Origin: Mycobacterium numidiamassiliense
GTDB lineage: Bacteria > Actinomycetota > Actinomycetes > Mycobacteriales > Mycobacteriaceae
Assembly (NCBI RefSeq): GCF_900157365.1
Contig: NZ_FUEZ01000004.1
Location: 3,378,966-3,442,965, forward strand
Length of the DNA stretch: 64,000 bases
Reading direction: 5' to 3'
The translations under genes were made by a program, and so were the position numbers. Position 1 is the first letter of the stretch. The number at the start of each line of letters is the position of its first letter. This document shows positions 54,104 to 62,901 of the stretch, in pieces. The notes below the pieces were generated by a model. That model saw only the letters and a list, made by a program, of their open reading frames with translations, did no database searches and was not told the origin of the DNA.

Positions 54104-54595
54104 CGGCGGCCGGCTCGGAATGTGTTCCCGGCGCATGGTTCTCGACGTCGATCACGACCAGGGCGATCGGCATGGGGCGCAGACATTCGCCGAACAGTAC
54201 CCAGTTGGGGCCGAAATGAGAACCGCATGCCCGACCCGCAACGGCGCTGGTGACGGGCGCCACGGCATCCACACCCGTCGCGATTCCTTGCCATCAGGCG
54301 TAGTATCGATCGGGAGTCCGTTCTGGACACATCGCCGTTTAGCTAAAAGCGGTTACGCAGCTGCACCGGGTGCTGGGCAGTGGCTTCGGCGATCGATTCC
54401 CTGGTCACCCGTCGTCCGTCCCGCGTGCACTGCATTCAGCCAGTCCATGTTCATGGATTGGTGCAGTGGGAACGCGAGCGTAGATTTACGACGCCCTCGC
54501 GTCACACGACTGGGAGGGAGTGTGCTGAAAATGCAACTCCGTTGGTACGCAATAGATTTCATGATAGTCCTAGTCGACGGCAGGTGGGTTGGCCG
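54104..54595. other. Long upstream region of the sigma factor gene
   Basis: 492 bases between the divergent SDR and sigma factor genes. Apart from the short ORF at 54522-54599 I see no gene. I searched for a SigF-type promoter (GTTT near -35, GGGTA near -10) and found only a poorly spaced GGTTA/GGGTG pair around 54350-54372. Confidence 0.45.
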
Positions 54596-54599
54596 ATGA
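54522..54599 (+). CDS. 25-codon ORF translationally coupled to the sigma factor gene
   Basis: The GTG at 54522 follows a strong GGGAGGG and opens a frame that ends in TGA overlapping the sigma factor ATG (ATGA at 54596-54599). The peptide is basic and hydrophobic (MLKMQLRWYAIDFM...). It could be a coupling leader or a small regulator. The reading frame is open further upstream, but that part shows no coding features. Confidence 0.45.
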   Translation: MLKMQLRWYAIDFMIVLVDGRWVGR

Positions 54600-55408
54600 C
54601 CGATGTCCTTGCTCCTCCGGCCCGCCCGGCGCGGCCGTCACGAGCGAAATCTGACGATTCCTATGACGATGTCGTCGATATGTTCGTGGCGCTGGCGACG
54701 ATGCCGGCCGAATCGCACGAATACCGCCGTCAACGCGAACGTATCGTCAACCGATGCCTGCCCCTGGCCGACCATGTGGCCCGCCATTTCGGCCGTCGCG
54801 GCGAAGGTCTCGACGACTTGATTCAAGTCGCGCGGCTGGGACTGATGAACGCCGTCAACCGCTTCGACCCGGACAAGGGACCCAGTTTCATCGGGTTCGC
54901 GATTCCCACCATGATGGGCGAGGTCCGGCGCTATTTCCGCGACTACAGCTGGAGCATGCGCGTGCCGCGACGGCTGCGCGAGTTGCATGTCCAGATCGGC
55001 AGGGCGACCGCCGACTTGTCCCAACGATTGGGGCGGGCTCCGACGGCCAGCGAGCTCTCTCGCGAGCTCGGCGTCCCCCACGAGGAGATCGTCGAATGCC
55101 TGGTCGCGGGCGATGCGTACCAGCTTGACTCGCTGGACGCACCGCGAGGCTCGGACGGCTCCGGCAGCACGCGGTCGGTCGCCGATGGGGTGGGTGGCCT
55201 CGACCCCCAAATCGAGCACATCACCGACCGGGAGGCGGTCCGCACCCTGGTGAGTGGGCTCCCGCAGCGTGAACGGGAAGTGCTGCACATGCGGTTCTTC
55301 GAATCGATGACGCAAAGCCAGATCGCCGAGCGAATCGGCGTGTCACAGATGCAGGTGTCGCGCATCCTGGCCAGCACCCTGCAAAGTCTGCGCGACCACT
55401 TGGACTAG
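54596..55408 (+). CDS. SigF/SigB-type alternative sigma factor
   Basis: 270-residue group 3 sigma factor. Region 2 has LADHVARHFGRRGEGLDDLIQVARLGLMNAVNRFDPDKG and RRYFRDYSWSMRVPRR. Region 3 has LGRAPTASELSRELGV. Region 4 has LPQREREVLHMRFFESMTQSQIAERIGVSQMQVSRIL. Length and look match mycobacterial SigF. SigF is normally preceded by its anti-sigma gene (UsfX/RsbW); none is present here, so this is probably a paralogue controlled by an anti-sigma factor from another locus. Confidence 0.93.
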   Translation: MTDVLAPPARPARPSRAKSDDSYDDVVDMFVALATMPAESHEYRRQRERIVNRCLPLADHVARHFGRRGEGLDDLIQVARLGLMNAVNRFDPDKGPSFIGFAIPTMMGEVRRYFRDYSWSMRVPRRLRELHVQIGRATADLSQRLGRAPTASELSRELGVPHEEIVECLVAGDAYQLDSLDAPRGSDGSGSTRSVADGVGGLDPQIEHITDREAVRTLVSGLPQREREVLHMRFFESMTQSQIAERIGVSQMQVSRILASTLQSLRDHLD

Positions 55409-55529
55409 TCGAATCAGCCGCAGCAAAACCTTTCGGCGATCCGCGCAATGTGTACTGTGCGTTTCGGGGGTACGCGGCGACAGATGTCGCCGCGGTTCGC
55501 CACCTGGAGCCTGGAAGGGGCACGATTCG

Positions 55530-56144
55530 ATGAGGAGTTCTCAGCTGCTGATGGCGGGTGCAGCCGCGGCAACGGCGCTGTCGTTGTCCGCGACCGGATG
55601 CGGCAGCAAGCCTGCGCCAGCGCCGTCGAAGCCGGGCTCTGCTACGTCCTCAACCAGCAGCGGCACGTCGGCGCCCGCCACATCGGCGCAGCCGACCGAT
55701 TACACGGGGCTGTTGATCCAGGCGACAGATATCGACGCTCCGGTGCAGTTCACGGCCAGCCCGCCGGCGAGCAATCCGAATGGCCAGCCCGGCGTCGCGA
55801 CGACGTTCAGCACTCAAGACGGCAGCCACGTCATCAAGGACACCATTCAGGTGCTGGCCGACCCCGGCGCCGCGACCGACGCGTTGAACGCGGCAAAGGC
55901 TGGCCAGGGTGCCGCACTCCAGCACCCGACAACGGATGCGGCCAAGGTCGGCAGCAACGGCACGGTGCTGACCGGAAATTCGCAGGACAATTCCAAGGGC
56001 ATCGCGATTCTGCTGTTCAACGAGGGCAAGGCGTTCGTCACGCTCGAATTCGACGGCCCGGCCGACTCGCTCCCGCCGCAAGACTTCGTCAACGACGTCG
56101 GCGCAAAGCAAGATGCGGCTGTGAAGAAGGGGCTTGGCGGCTGA
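55530..56144 (+). CDS. LpqN-like secreted lipoprotein
   Basis: 204-residue lipoprotein with lipobox ATGC (Cys at residue 24), then a Ser/Pro/Thr linker, then a domain starting DYTGLLIQATDIDAPVQFTASPP and ending DFVNDVGAKQDAAVKKGLGG. The Lpp-LpqN family is my best guess. It is paralogous to the next gene (shared DYTGLLI, NNPNGQP-like, LPPDFV and KQDAA segments). The function is unknown; LpqN relatives bind cell-envelope enzymes. Confidence 0.78.
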   Translation: MRSSQLLMAGAAAATALSLSATGCGSKPAPAPSKPGSATSSTSSGTSAPATSAQPTDYTGLLIQATDIDAPVQFTASPPASNPNGQPGVATTFSTQDGSHVIKDTIQVLADPGAATDALNAAKAGQGAALQHPTTDAAKVGSNGTVLTGNSQDNSKGIAILLFNEGKAFVTLEFDGPADSLPPQDFVNDVGAKQDAAVKKGLGG

Positions 56145-56268
56145 GCTGAGCCGGGCCCGCCCACCCGCGCAGCAAATCAACGCCGGACGCGTTTTACCCG
56201 ATCTCGCCGTCAATGTGTCGTACCGTTCTCCCAGATCGCCGTGTTGCGCCGCGAAGGGAGCTACGCCG

Positions 56269-56928
56269 ATGAAGGCACCAGCAAGGAACGCCGCCGCGGC
56301 GGCGGGGATGGTCCTGGTGGGGGCGTCGGCAATCGCCTGTGGCGGCGGGTCGACGTCGTCGTCGACCCCATCGCAGCCCACCACATCGCAGCCCACCACA
56401 TCGCAGCCCACCACATCCAAGCCCGTCACCTCGAACGTGACCGGCAGCAGTGCGGCATCGACGTCCGCACCCGCATCGCCGTCCGACTACACCGGATTGC
56501 TGATCAACGCGAGCGACATCAACGCGCCGGAACCCTTTAGCGCCACCCCGCCCATCAACAACCCGAACGGCCAACCGTGCGCAACAACAACTTTCAGCAA
56601 CCAAGACCGGACGCACGTGATCGCGGACAGCATCCGGATCCTGCCGGACCCCGGGGCCGCCGTCAGTGCGCTCGAATCTGCCAAGGCCGCGCGCGACGGC
56701 ATCGTGCACGGAGTTCCGGAGAAGTTCGCCGTCGGCACTGGCGGCACGATGATCTCCGGACCGTCACCGGATGCCACCAAGGGTGTGACGCTCGTGTTGT
56801 TCACCGAGGGCAAGGCGTTCGTCGAGCTGGAGTTCGACGGGCCACCCGATGCGCTTGTGCCGCCGGACTTCGTGACCGATGTCGCGCAAAAACAGGACGC
56901 GGCCATCAAGAAGGGCCCCACCCGCTAG
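56269..56928 (+). CDS. LpqN-like secreted lipoprotein, tandem paralogue
   Basis: 219-residue lipoprotein with lipobox AIAC (Cys at residue 24). The linker after it is lengthened by three exact copies of a 15-bp DNA repeat, giving QPTTS repeats. The domain (SDYTGLLINASDINAPEPF through DFVTDVAQKQDAAIKKG) matches the upstream gene closely, so the pair arose by tandem duplication. The linker repeat is a site where length can vary between strains. Confidence 0.78.
   Translation: MKAPARNAAAAAGMVLVGASAIACGGGSTSSSTPSQPTTSQPTTSQPTTSKPVTSNVTGSSAASTSAPASPSDYTGLLINASDINAPEPFSATPPINNPNGQPCATTTFSNQDRTHVIADSIRILPDPGAAVSALESAKAARDGIVHGVPEKFAVGTGGTMISGPSPDATKGVTLVLFTEGKAFVELEFDGPPDALVPPDFVTDVAQKQDAAIKKGPTR
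56371..56415 (+). repeat. Three perfect 15-bp tandem repeats in a lipoprotein linker
   Basis: The unit TCGCAGCCCACCACA occurs at 56371-56385, 56386-56400 and 56401-56415, with a degenerate fourth copy after. It is a multiple of three, so copy changes keep the reading frame and only change linker length. Confidence 0.85.
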
Positions 56929-56947
56929 ACACGACTCAGTCGCTAAA

Positions 56948-56963
56948 TAAATTGCTTGATTTA
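56948..56963. promoter_or_regulatory. AT-rich inverted repeat upstream of TetR
   Basis: TAAAT (56948-56952) and ATTTA (56959-56963) are inverted with a 6-base spacer, in an AT-rich island that is unusual in this GC-rich sequence. It lies 12 bases before the TetR start, so an operator and/or promoter for the TetR-P450 operon is likely. Confidence 0.5.
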
Positions 56964-56975
56964 ATTCACTGACCG

Positions 56976-57695
56976 GTGTTCACTGGGGCGGTGAAAGCCG
57001 AGCGCACGGTTCGCTCCGATAGGTCGACCGGGACCCGCGAGGCCATCTTGTCGGCCGCGGAGTGGTTGTTCGCCGAGCGCGGGATGTATGCCGTGTCCAA
57101 TCGGCAGATCAGCGAAGCGGCGGGACAGGGCAACAACGCCGCGGCGTGCTACCACTTCGGCACGCGGACCGACCTGCTACGGGCGATCGAAAGCAAGCAC
57201 CGCGAGCCGATCGAGGAATTGCGTGCGCAGATGTTGGGCGACATCGCCGATTCCACCGAGCTGCGCGACTGGGTGGGCACTTTGGTGCGACCGCTCACCG
57301 AGCATCTTGCCGCATTGGGTACTCCGAGCTGGTATGCACGGTTCGCCGCGCAGGCCATGGCGGATCCCACGTATCACCATGTCGTCACCAAGGACGCGCT
57401 GACCTCGCCGCTGCTGGTGAAAACGATCGACGGGATCAACCGCTGTCTGCCCGATCTGCCCAAGCGGGTTCGCTCCGAGCGAATCGTCATGGTTCGAAAC
57501 CTGTTGATGCACACTTGCGCCGAACATGAAGGCGCCTTGGCCGAGCGCGGGTCCAGGTCGCGTTCGGCTTGGCCTGTTGCCGGGGAAGGGCTGATCGACG
57601 CGATCGTGGGACTGTGGCGCGCGCCCGTTCACGTGAGTGCAGCCGGTGAATCGGTCGAGACGAGGCACAGGAAAGCCAAGGAGGACGATGACTGA
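56976..57695 (+). CDS. TetR-family regulator of the P450 operon
   Basis: 239 residues. HTH: TREAILSAAEWLFAERGMYAVSNRQISEAAGQGNNAAACYHFGTRTDLLRAI. A second GTG at 56991 is an alternative start. The last 8 bases overlap the P450 start, so the regulator is cotranscribed and probably autoregulates the operon through the AT-rich inverted repeat upstream. Confidence 0.9.
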   Translation: MFTGAVKAERTVRSDRSTGTREAILSAAEWLFAERGMYAVSNRQISEAAGQGNNAAACYHFGTRTDLLRAIESKHREPIEELRAQMLGDIADSTELRDWVGTLVRPLTEHLAALGTPSWYARFAAQAMADPTYHHVVTKDALTSPLLVKTIDGINRCLPDLPKRVRSERIVMVRNLLMHTCAEHEGALAERGSRSRSAWPVAGEGLIDAIVGLWRAPVHVSAAGESVETRHRKAKEDDD

Positions 57696-58917
57696 CACCT
57701 CGACCGGGGAAACCACCGACATCCCGGAGTTTCCGATGACGCGGGCGGTGGGTTGCCCCTTTGCGCCACCACCGAGGTCGCTGGCTCTCAACACAGACAA
57801 ACAGCTGAGCAGGGTCCGGATCTGGGACGGCAGCACGCCCTGGTTGATCCACGGCTACGACGCGATCCGCACGTTGTTCACCGATGTCCGCACCAGTGTC
57901 GACGACCGGTTACCGGGTTACCCGCACTGGAACGCGGGCATGCTCGCCACGGTGCACAAGCGTCCGCGTTCGGTGTTCACCTCCGACGCCGAAGAACACA
58001 CCCGATACCGCCGGATGTTGTCAAAACCGTTCACGTTCAAGCGTGTTGAAGGCCTACGTCCCGCGGTGCAGAAGATCGTCAACGACCTCGTCGACGAGCT
58101 GCTTGCCGGCCCCAATCCGGGCGACATCGTCAGCGCGCTGGCGCTGCCCGTCCCCTCGCTGGTGATCAGCGAAATGCTGGGTGTGCCCTACGAGGACGCG
58201 GACTTCTTTCAGGAACAGGCGCAGCGCGGTACCGCGCGTAACGCGACCGAAGAGGACACGGCCCAAGGTGCTGCGTCGCTGGCGAAATACATCGCCAAAC
58301 TGATCCGGGCCAAGATGCAAAGCCCCTCAGAGGATTTGGTATCCGACCTCGCCGAGCGGGTCAACGCCGAAGAGATCAGCGTGCGCGAGGCCACCCAACT
58401 GGCCCTCGGCGTGCTGATCGCCGGTCACGAGACCACTGCGAACATGATCAGCCTGAGCATCGCTGCCCTGCTGGAGCATCCCGACCAGTTGGCGTTCATG
58501 CGCGACGCCGAGGACCCGAAGGCCATCGCTGGCGCGGTCGAGGAACTGATGCGGTACCTCAGCATCATTCAGACCGGTCAACGCCGGATCGCAGTCGAGG
58601 ACATCGAGGTCGGCGGCGAGACGATCCGCGCCGGCGAGGGCATCATTCTCGATGTCGCGCCGGCTAATTGGGACCCTCGTCAATTCCCCGATCCGGACCG
58701 GCTGGACCTGAGTCGCGACGACGGCCCGAACGTCGGATTCGGCTATGGACGTCACCAATGCGTGGGTCAGCAGTTGGCCCGCATGGAATTACAGATCGTG
58801 CTACCGACGTTGTTGCGCCGTATCCCCACGCTGCGGCTGGCGGCGCCGGTTGAGGAACTTCCGTTCAAGCACGACACGCTGGCCTACGGCGTGTACGAGC
58901 TGCCCGTGACATGGTGA
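57688..58917 (+). CDS. Cytochrome P450 (CYP105-like)
   Basis: 409 residues from the ATG at 57688. The I-helix AGHETT carries the Glu-Thr pair. The K-helix ExxR is EELMRYLS. The haem loop is FGYGRHQCVG, with the ligand Cys at residue 358. Overall it looks like the CYP105 group of soluble bacterial P450s. It is second in the operon. No ferredoxin or reductase gene is included. The substrate is unknown. Confidence 0.9.
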   Translation: MTDTSTGETTDIPEFPMTRAVGCPFAPPPRSLALNTDKQLSRVRIWDGSTPWLIHGYDAIRTLFTDVRTSVDDRLPGYPHWNAGMLATVHKRPRSVFTSDAEEHTRYRRMLSKPFTFKRVEGLRPAVQKIVNDLVDELLAGPNPGDIVSALALPVPSLVISEMLGVPYEDADFFQEQAQRGTARNATEEDTAQGAASLAKYIAKLIRAKMQSPSEDLVSDLAERVNAEEISVREATQLALGVLIAGHETTANMISLSIAALLEHPDQLAFMRDAEDPKAIAGAVEELMRYLSIIQTGQRRIAVEDIEVGGETIRAGEGIILDVAPANWDPRQFPDPDRLDLSRDDGPNVGFGYGRHQCVGQQLARMELQIVLPTLLRRIPTLRLAAPVEELPFKHDTLAYGVYELPVTW

Positions 58918-59003
58918 AACCCAGTCTGAGTCTGGAAGTACCGGACCTGTCCGGCAGATTCGCCGTCGTGACCGGCGCCAACAGCGGTCTGGGCTTTGGC
59001 TGA
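58911..59003 (+). pseudogene. SDR gene remnant (first 30 codons)
   Basis: The ATG at 58911 overlaps the P450 stop and reads an SDR N terminus, LSLEVPDLSGRFAVVTGANSGLGFG, with the Rossmann TGANSGLG motif. It then hits TGA at 59001-59003. A complete SDR would need more than 250 further residues. The rest was removed by a deletion whose right end lies near 58996-59006. Confidence 0.8.
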
Positions 59004-59236
59004 TCCGCTTCGAGACCGCGATGCGGGCCCTGCCGGAACGGCAGCGCGCCCAGTCGGTCCTGACCGTGTTCGACGTCTACCGTGAACCCATGCCCGCTGT
59101 TGCCGGCTCACCTGTCCCCGGCGCACAGTTCCAGACCGCGGTCGAGCACTCCGGCCGCACCATCCCGCATGTCACAAGGGAGTTGATCGGCAAGTATCTC
59201 GCCGACCTCAACGGGCTCGGCGTGCTGAGCAAGTGA
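59004..59236 (+). pseudogene. C-terminal fragment of an unidentified operon gene
   Basis: Reads IRFETAMRALPERQRAQ through IPHVTRELIGKYLADLNGLGVLSK, a plausible protein end without a beginning. It is in a different frame from the SDR remnant. Its stop overlaps the GTG of the amidohydrolase gene (GTGA), as expected for a former operon member. I do not recognise the family; it does not look like an SDR tail. Confidence 0.6.
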
Positions 59237-60435
59237 TCTCAGTAATGAAGGGACAGATAGCGGCCATCATGTCTAGCGCAGCCCAGACTATTTACCCCGA
59301 CGGCGTGATCGGTGCCCCCAAGCACCGCCACGGCCACGCCGCCGGAGCCCCCACCGGCCTACCCGCCGGCACCGAGGTCTTCTCGGCCGACAATCACATC
59401 TCGGTGGCCGACGACATCTTCTACGAGCGCTTCCCCGACGACCTCAAAGACCAGGCCCCACGTATCTGGTACGAGGATGGCGCGTATCTGCTTGGCCCTC
59501 CGGGACAGTCGATCGTGGTCGGCGACTTCAGCGCGGTCCTCATGCAATACGACGATCTGGCCGGAGCGGCCACCAACAACATCGACGCGCGCGTGCGTGA
59601 ACTCGCCGAAGACGGGGTGGACAAGGAGCTGGCCTTCCCCAACGCGGTGCTGGCGCTGTTTCACTATCCGGACAAGACCATCCGCGAGCGGATCTTCCGC
59701 GTCTACAACGAACACATCGCCGACGTCCAGGAGCGCTCCCATGGTCACAGCTTCGGCGTCGGCCTGATCAACTGGTGGGACCCGCAGGGCGCACGACGCA
59801 CCTTGTCCGAGCTGAAATCGCTGGGCCTCAAAACATTTCTGATGCCGATCAGCCCGGGCAACGACGACGACGGCCGACCGATCGATTACTCGAGCCACGA
59901 GATGAGTGCGGTGTGGGACGAGATCGAGGAGTCCGGGCTACCCCTCACCCACCACATCGGCGAGAGCCAGCCGAAGTTCCCCAGCGAGGTCAACAGCGTC
60001 GCCGTCGCGATGATGGTCAACATCGATTCGTTCCGGGAGATGTTCTCCAAGTACATCTTCGGCGGAATCCTCGACAAACACCCCCGGCTGCGCATCGGCT
60101 GGTTCGAGGGCGGAATCGCCTGGGTGCCGACGGCCTTGCAGGACGCCGAACATGTCCTGGCCTCCTACCGGCACATGCTGACCGACCACCCCGAACACGA
60201 CGTCCGCTACTACTGGGACAACCACATGTGCGCGTCCTTCATGGTGGACGGTCTGGGCCTGCGGTACATCGACGAGATCGGCGTCGACAAGGTGATGTGG
60301 TCCTCTGATTATCCGCACAACGAAAGCACCTTCGGCTATTCGGAGCGCTCGCTGGCCGCGGTCGTCGAGGCGCTGGGCCCGGACGATGCGGCGCGGGTCG
60401 TCAGCGGCAACATCAAGAAATTCCTGGGGGTCTAG
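59233..60435 (+). CDS. Amidohydrolase family 2 (ACMSD/resorcylate decarboxylase-like)
   Basis: 400 residues from the GTG that overlaps the preceding fragment stop; ATGs at 59245 and 59269 are alternatives. It looks like the PF04909-type TIM barrel: FSADNHIS near residue 52 in place of the usual HxH, THHIGES, WFEGGIAWVP, and WSSDYPHNES with the late Asp. It has an N-terminal extension of about 45 residues. It may act as a hydrolase or decarboxylase. The M24 gene starts 1 base after its stop. Confidence 0.88.
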   Translation: MISVMKGQIAAIMSSAAQTIYPDGVIGAPKHRHGHAAGAPTGLPAGTEVFSADNHISVADDIFYERFPDDLKDQAPRIWYEDGAYLLGPPGQSIVVGDFSAVLMQYDDLAGAATNNIDARVRELAEDGVDKELAFPNAVLALFHYPDKTIRERIFRVYNEHIADVQERSHGHSFGVGLINWWDPQGARRTLSELKSLGLKTFLMPISPGNDDDGRPIDYSSHEMSAVWDEIEESGLPLTHHIGESQPKFPSEVNSVAVAMMVNIDSFREMFSKYIFGGILDKHPRLRIGWFEGGIAWVPTALQDAEHVLASYRHMLTDHPEHDVRYYWDNHMCASFMVDGLGLRYIDEIGVDKVMWSSDYPHNESTFGYSERSLAAVVEALGPDDAARVVSGNIKKFLGV

Positions 60436-60436
60436 C

Positions 60437-61672
60437 GTGACGAATTCCGTCGCTGCCCGCGGCTCGTTGATCGACATCCCCGACGAACCGGACTGGGCGC
60501 GCATGCGTTCCGAGACCGGCGCACGGCTGCGCTCTGCAATGTCCGAGCAGGGCGTTGACGCATTGATCCTGTTGATGAACGGCTACGTCGGCTACGCGAC
60601 CGGAGCGAGCTGGCCGCTGTTGGATGCGGGCCTCTCGCACGTGGAACGGCCCGTCGCGGTCGTGCTGGCCGATGACGAGCACCCGCATCTGTTCATGCCG
60701 TTCCGCAGCGGAGCGTCGGTGGAGTCGCCGGTGCCCGACGATCATCTGCACGGCCCCGCATATCTCGAATTCGACCATGGCGTAGAGCATTTCGCGCGGG
60801 AGCTGGCTGGTCTCATCCCGCCGGGGGCCAAGGTCGCGGTCGACGAATTGACCGGAGCTATGCGGCGGGCGGCACCCAAGCTTTTCCCCGCGGGCCCACC
60901 CACTGATGCGGCGCTCGTACTCGGCGCGGCGCAATTGGTGAAGACCCGGGATGAAATCTCCTGCCTGCGTCAGGCCTGTCGCATCACCGAGCACGCCATC
61001 GTCGATGTGCAGAAGTCGCTGGTGCCCGGTGTGCGCCAGATCGACCTGTCCGCAACGCTGGTGCGCCGCGCATTCGAACTGGGTGCCACCACCAACATGC
61101 TGGAGGCCATCTGGCAGGTGATGCCGAGCTCGCGGGAAGCCGGGGTGTGGACCACGCATGGTGACCTAGCGCTGCCGCTGCTCCCCACGGATCGCGAGCT
61201 GGCGACCGGCGACGTGCTGTGGACCGACATCAGCATCAACTACGGGACGTATTGCTCGGACTTCGGCCGCACCTGGGTGGTCGGCGAGCAACCCACACCG
61301 AAACAGCAGGACCAATTCCGTCAGTGGCGCGCGATTCTGGACGCCGTGCTCGCGGTCACGAAAGCCGGTGTGACGTCCGGTGATTTGGCCAGGGCCGCGA
61401 TCGCCGCCAACGGGGGCCGCAAACCCTGGCTGCCGCACTTCTACCTGGGCCACGGCATCGGCACCTATCCCGCCGAGGCGCCCATGATCGGAACGGATCT
61501 CGGCGAAGAGTTCGACGACAACTTCGTCTTCCCACCCGGCATGGTCCTGGTGCTGGAACCCGTGGTGTGGGAGGACGGGACAGGCGGCTACCGCAGTGAG
61601 GAAATCATCGTGATCACCGAAGACGGCTTCGCGCCGATTACCAACTACCCGTACACGCCCTATGGGGACTGA
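60437..61672 (+). CDS. M24-family metallopeptidase (creatinase/prolidase-like)
   Basis: 411 residues from the GTG at 60437. It has an N-terminal creatinase domain and a C-terminal pita-bread domain. The metal ligands look complete: two Asp in TDISINYGTYCSDFGRTW, His in YLGHGIGTY, Glu in VLVLEPV and Glu in RSEEIIVI. Such enzymes cleave Xaa-Pro or amidine/amide bonds. It is coupled to the amidohydrolase (1-base gap) and to the next M24 gene (11-base overlap). Confidence 0.9.
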   Translation: MTNSVAARGSLIDIPDEPDWARMRSETGARLRSAMSEQGVDALILLMNGYVGYATGASWPLLDAGLSHVERPVAVVLADDEHPHLFMPFRSGASVESPVPDDHLHGPAYLEFDHGVEHFARELAGLIPPGAKVAVDELTGAMRRAAPKLFPAGPPTDAALVLGAAQLVKTRDEISCLRQACRITEHAIVDVQKSLVPGVRQIDLSATLVRRAFELGATTNMLEAIWQVMPSSREAGVWTTHGDLALPLLPTDRELATGDVLWTDISINYGTYCSDFGRTWVVGEQPTPKQQDQFRQWRAILDAVLAVTKAGVTSGDLARAAIAANGGRKPWLPHFYLGHGIGTYPAEAPMIGTDLGEEFDDNFVFPPGMVLVLEPVVWEDGTGGYRSEEIIVITEDGFAPITNYPYTPYGD

Positions 61673-62792
61673 AGTTCTGCCCGATACAAGGGCTTTGCGG
61701 ATGGGACGCCGGGAACGGGCGCTTGCCCAAATGAAGGCGCACAACCTCGACATCTTGGTGCTCGGCCGGCAGGCGAACATCCGGTACGTCACCGGCGCAC
61801 CACAGCTGTGGATCGCCGGGACGCGACCGTTCGGCCCGATGTGCGTCCTGGTTCGCGCGACCGGTGACATCTACCTCAACAGCACCGCCGACGAAGGGAT
61901 CCCCGAGGAGATCGACCATGATCACCTCTACGGTCTGGCCTGGAATCCGATGACTCTGATCGATGTCCTGAAAAAGGTCGATGGCGCCGAATCCGCGGTT
62001 CGCGTCGGAACCGACGCGATCACACCCACTTTCGCCGCATTGCTGCCCGACGCGTTCCCCAACGCCGAACTTGTCGATGCCGAACCCGCGATGCGGGCGG
62101 CACGGCGCACCAAGACACCGGACGAGATCGCGGCGATGGACCAGGCGCTGCGCGTGGCCCAGCACGGACTTGTTACCGCCCTAACAGAATTGCGGCCGGG
62201 TGTGTCCGACCAGACGCTGGCCGGCGTTTTGCTGGAGGCCATGGCCGCCGGCGGAGTCAGTACACCTGCGACGCAGGACGCCGCCTGGATCACGTCCCGA
62301 GAACACCCGTGGCGTCGCGCCCACACCCACACTCAGGTACGGCCGGGCGACCTGGTCGCGTTCGGCGCCGGCGCCCTGGCGAACGGTTATGTCGCCGAGG
62401 TGGGCCGGACGTGGCCGGCCGGAGACACCGTCGAGGACAACGCCCGAAAACTGTTTGCGCGGTCGAACACGCTGTACGACAGCATGATTGATGCGTGTCG
62501 GCCCGGCGCGTCCGTGCGTGCGCTGCTCGGCGCGTATGAGGCGGCCGGCGAAACTCTGCCGCCGATGCCGATCGCGCACGGGCTCGGACTCGGATTCGAT
62601 CCGCCCGTGGTCTCTGAAACACTCTGTGCCGCTGGTGAAGACGACACTCTCGACGCGGGAATGGTGTTGGCGATCACCGGCTATGTGTGGCAGGAGGGTG
62701 TTGGCGCGGTGTACCGCCGAGACACCGTCCACATCACCGACGACGGTGTTGACGTGCTGACCACCAGCCCAACCTGGACGGGCCAGCCCTAG
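61662..62792 (+). CDS. M24-family protein with degenerate metal site
   Basis: 376 residues. It has the same two-domain layout as the previous gene, but most metal ligands are changed. AFGAGALANGYVAEVGRTW has no first Asp (Gly235/Ala236) and Glu246 for the second. H306 is kept (IAHGLGLGF). The first late Glu is Thr339 (LAITGYV) and the last is Asp354. The protein probably has no normal dinuclear site. It may be a partner of the active M24 protein or have a new activity. Confidence 0.85.
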   Translation: MGTEVLPDTRALRMGRRERALAQMKAHNLDILVLGRQANIRYVTGAPQLWIAGTRPFGPMCVLVRATGDIYLNSTADEGIPEEIDHDHLYGLAWNPMTLIDVLKKVDGAESAVRVGTDAITPTFAALLPDAFPNAELVDAEPAMRAARRTKTPDEIAAMDQALRVAQHGLVTALTELRPGVSDQTLAGVLLEAMAAGGVSTPATQDAAWITSREHPWRRAHTHTQVRPGDLVAFGAGALANGYVAEVGRTWPAGDTVEDNARKLFARSNTLYDSMIDACRPGASVRALLGAYEAAGETLPPMPIAHGLGLGFDPPVVSETLCAAGEDDTLDAGMVLAITGYVWQEGVGAVYRRDTVHITDDGVDVLTTSPTWTGQP

Positions 62793-62901
62793 GCGGGAGC
62801 CAACGTCACGCGATGCGAACCGTTCGGCGGGCATCAGGTCACGTAATCCGTTGTATCACTGGAGTTTCAGCTGACCTGCAGTGGTGTTGGCGTCCTGGAA
62901 C

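Noticed and set aside
53766..54599. 277-codon plus-strand frame running into the sigma factor start
   Set aside because: Mostly antisense to the SDR gene and without coding features; only the last 25 codons with their own ribosome binding site were kept.
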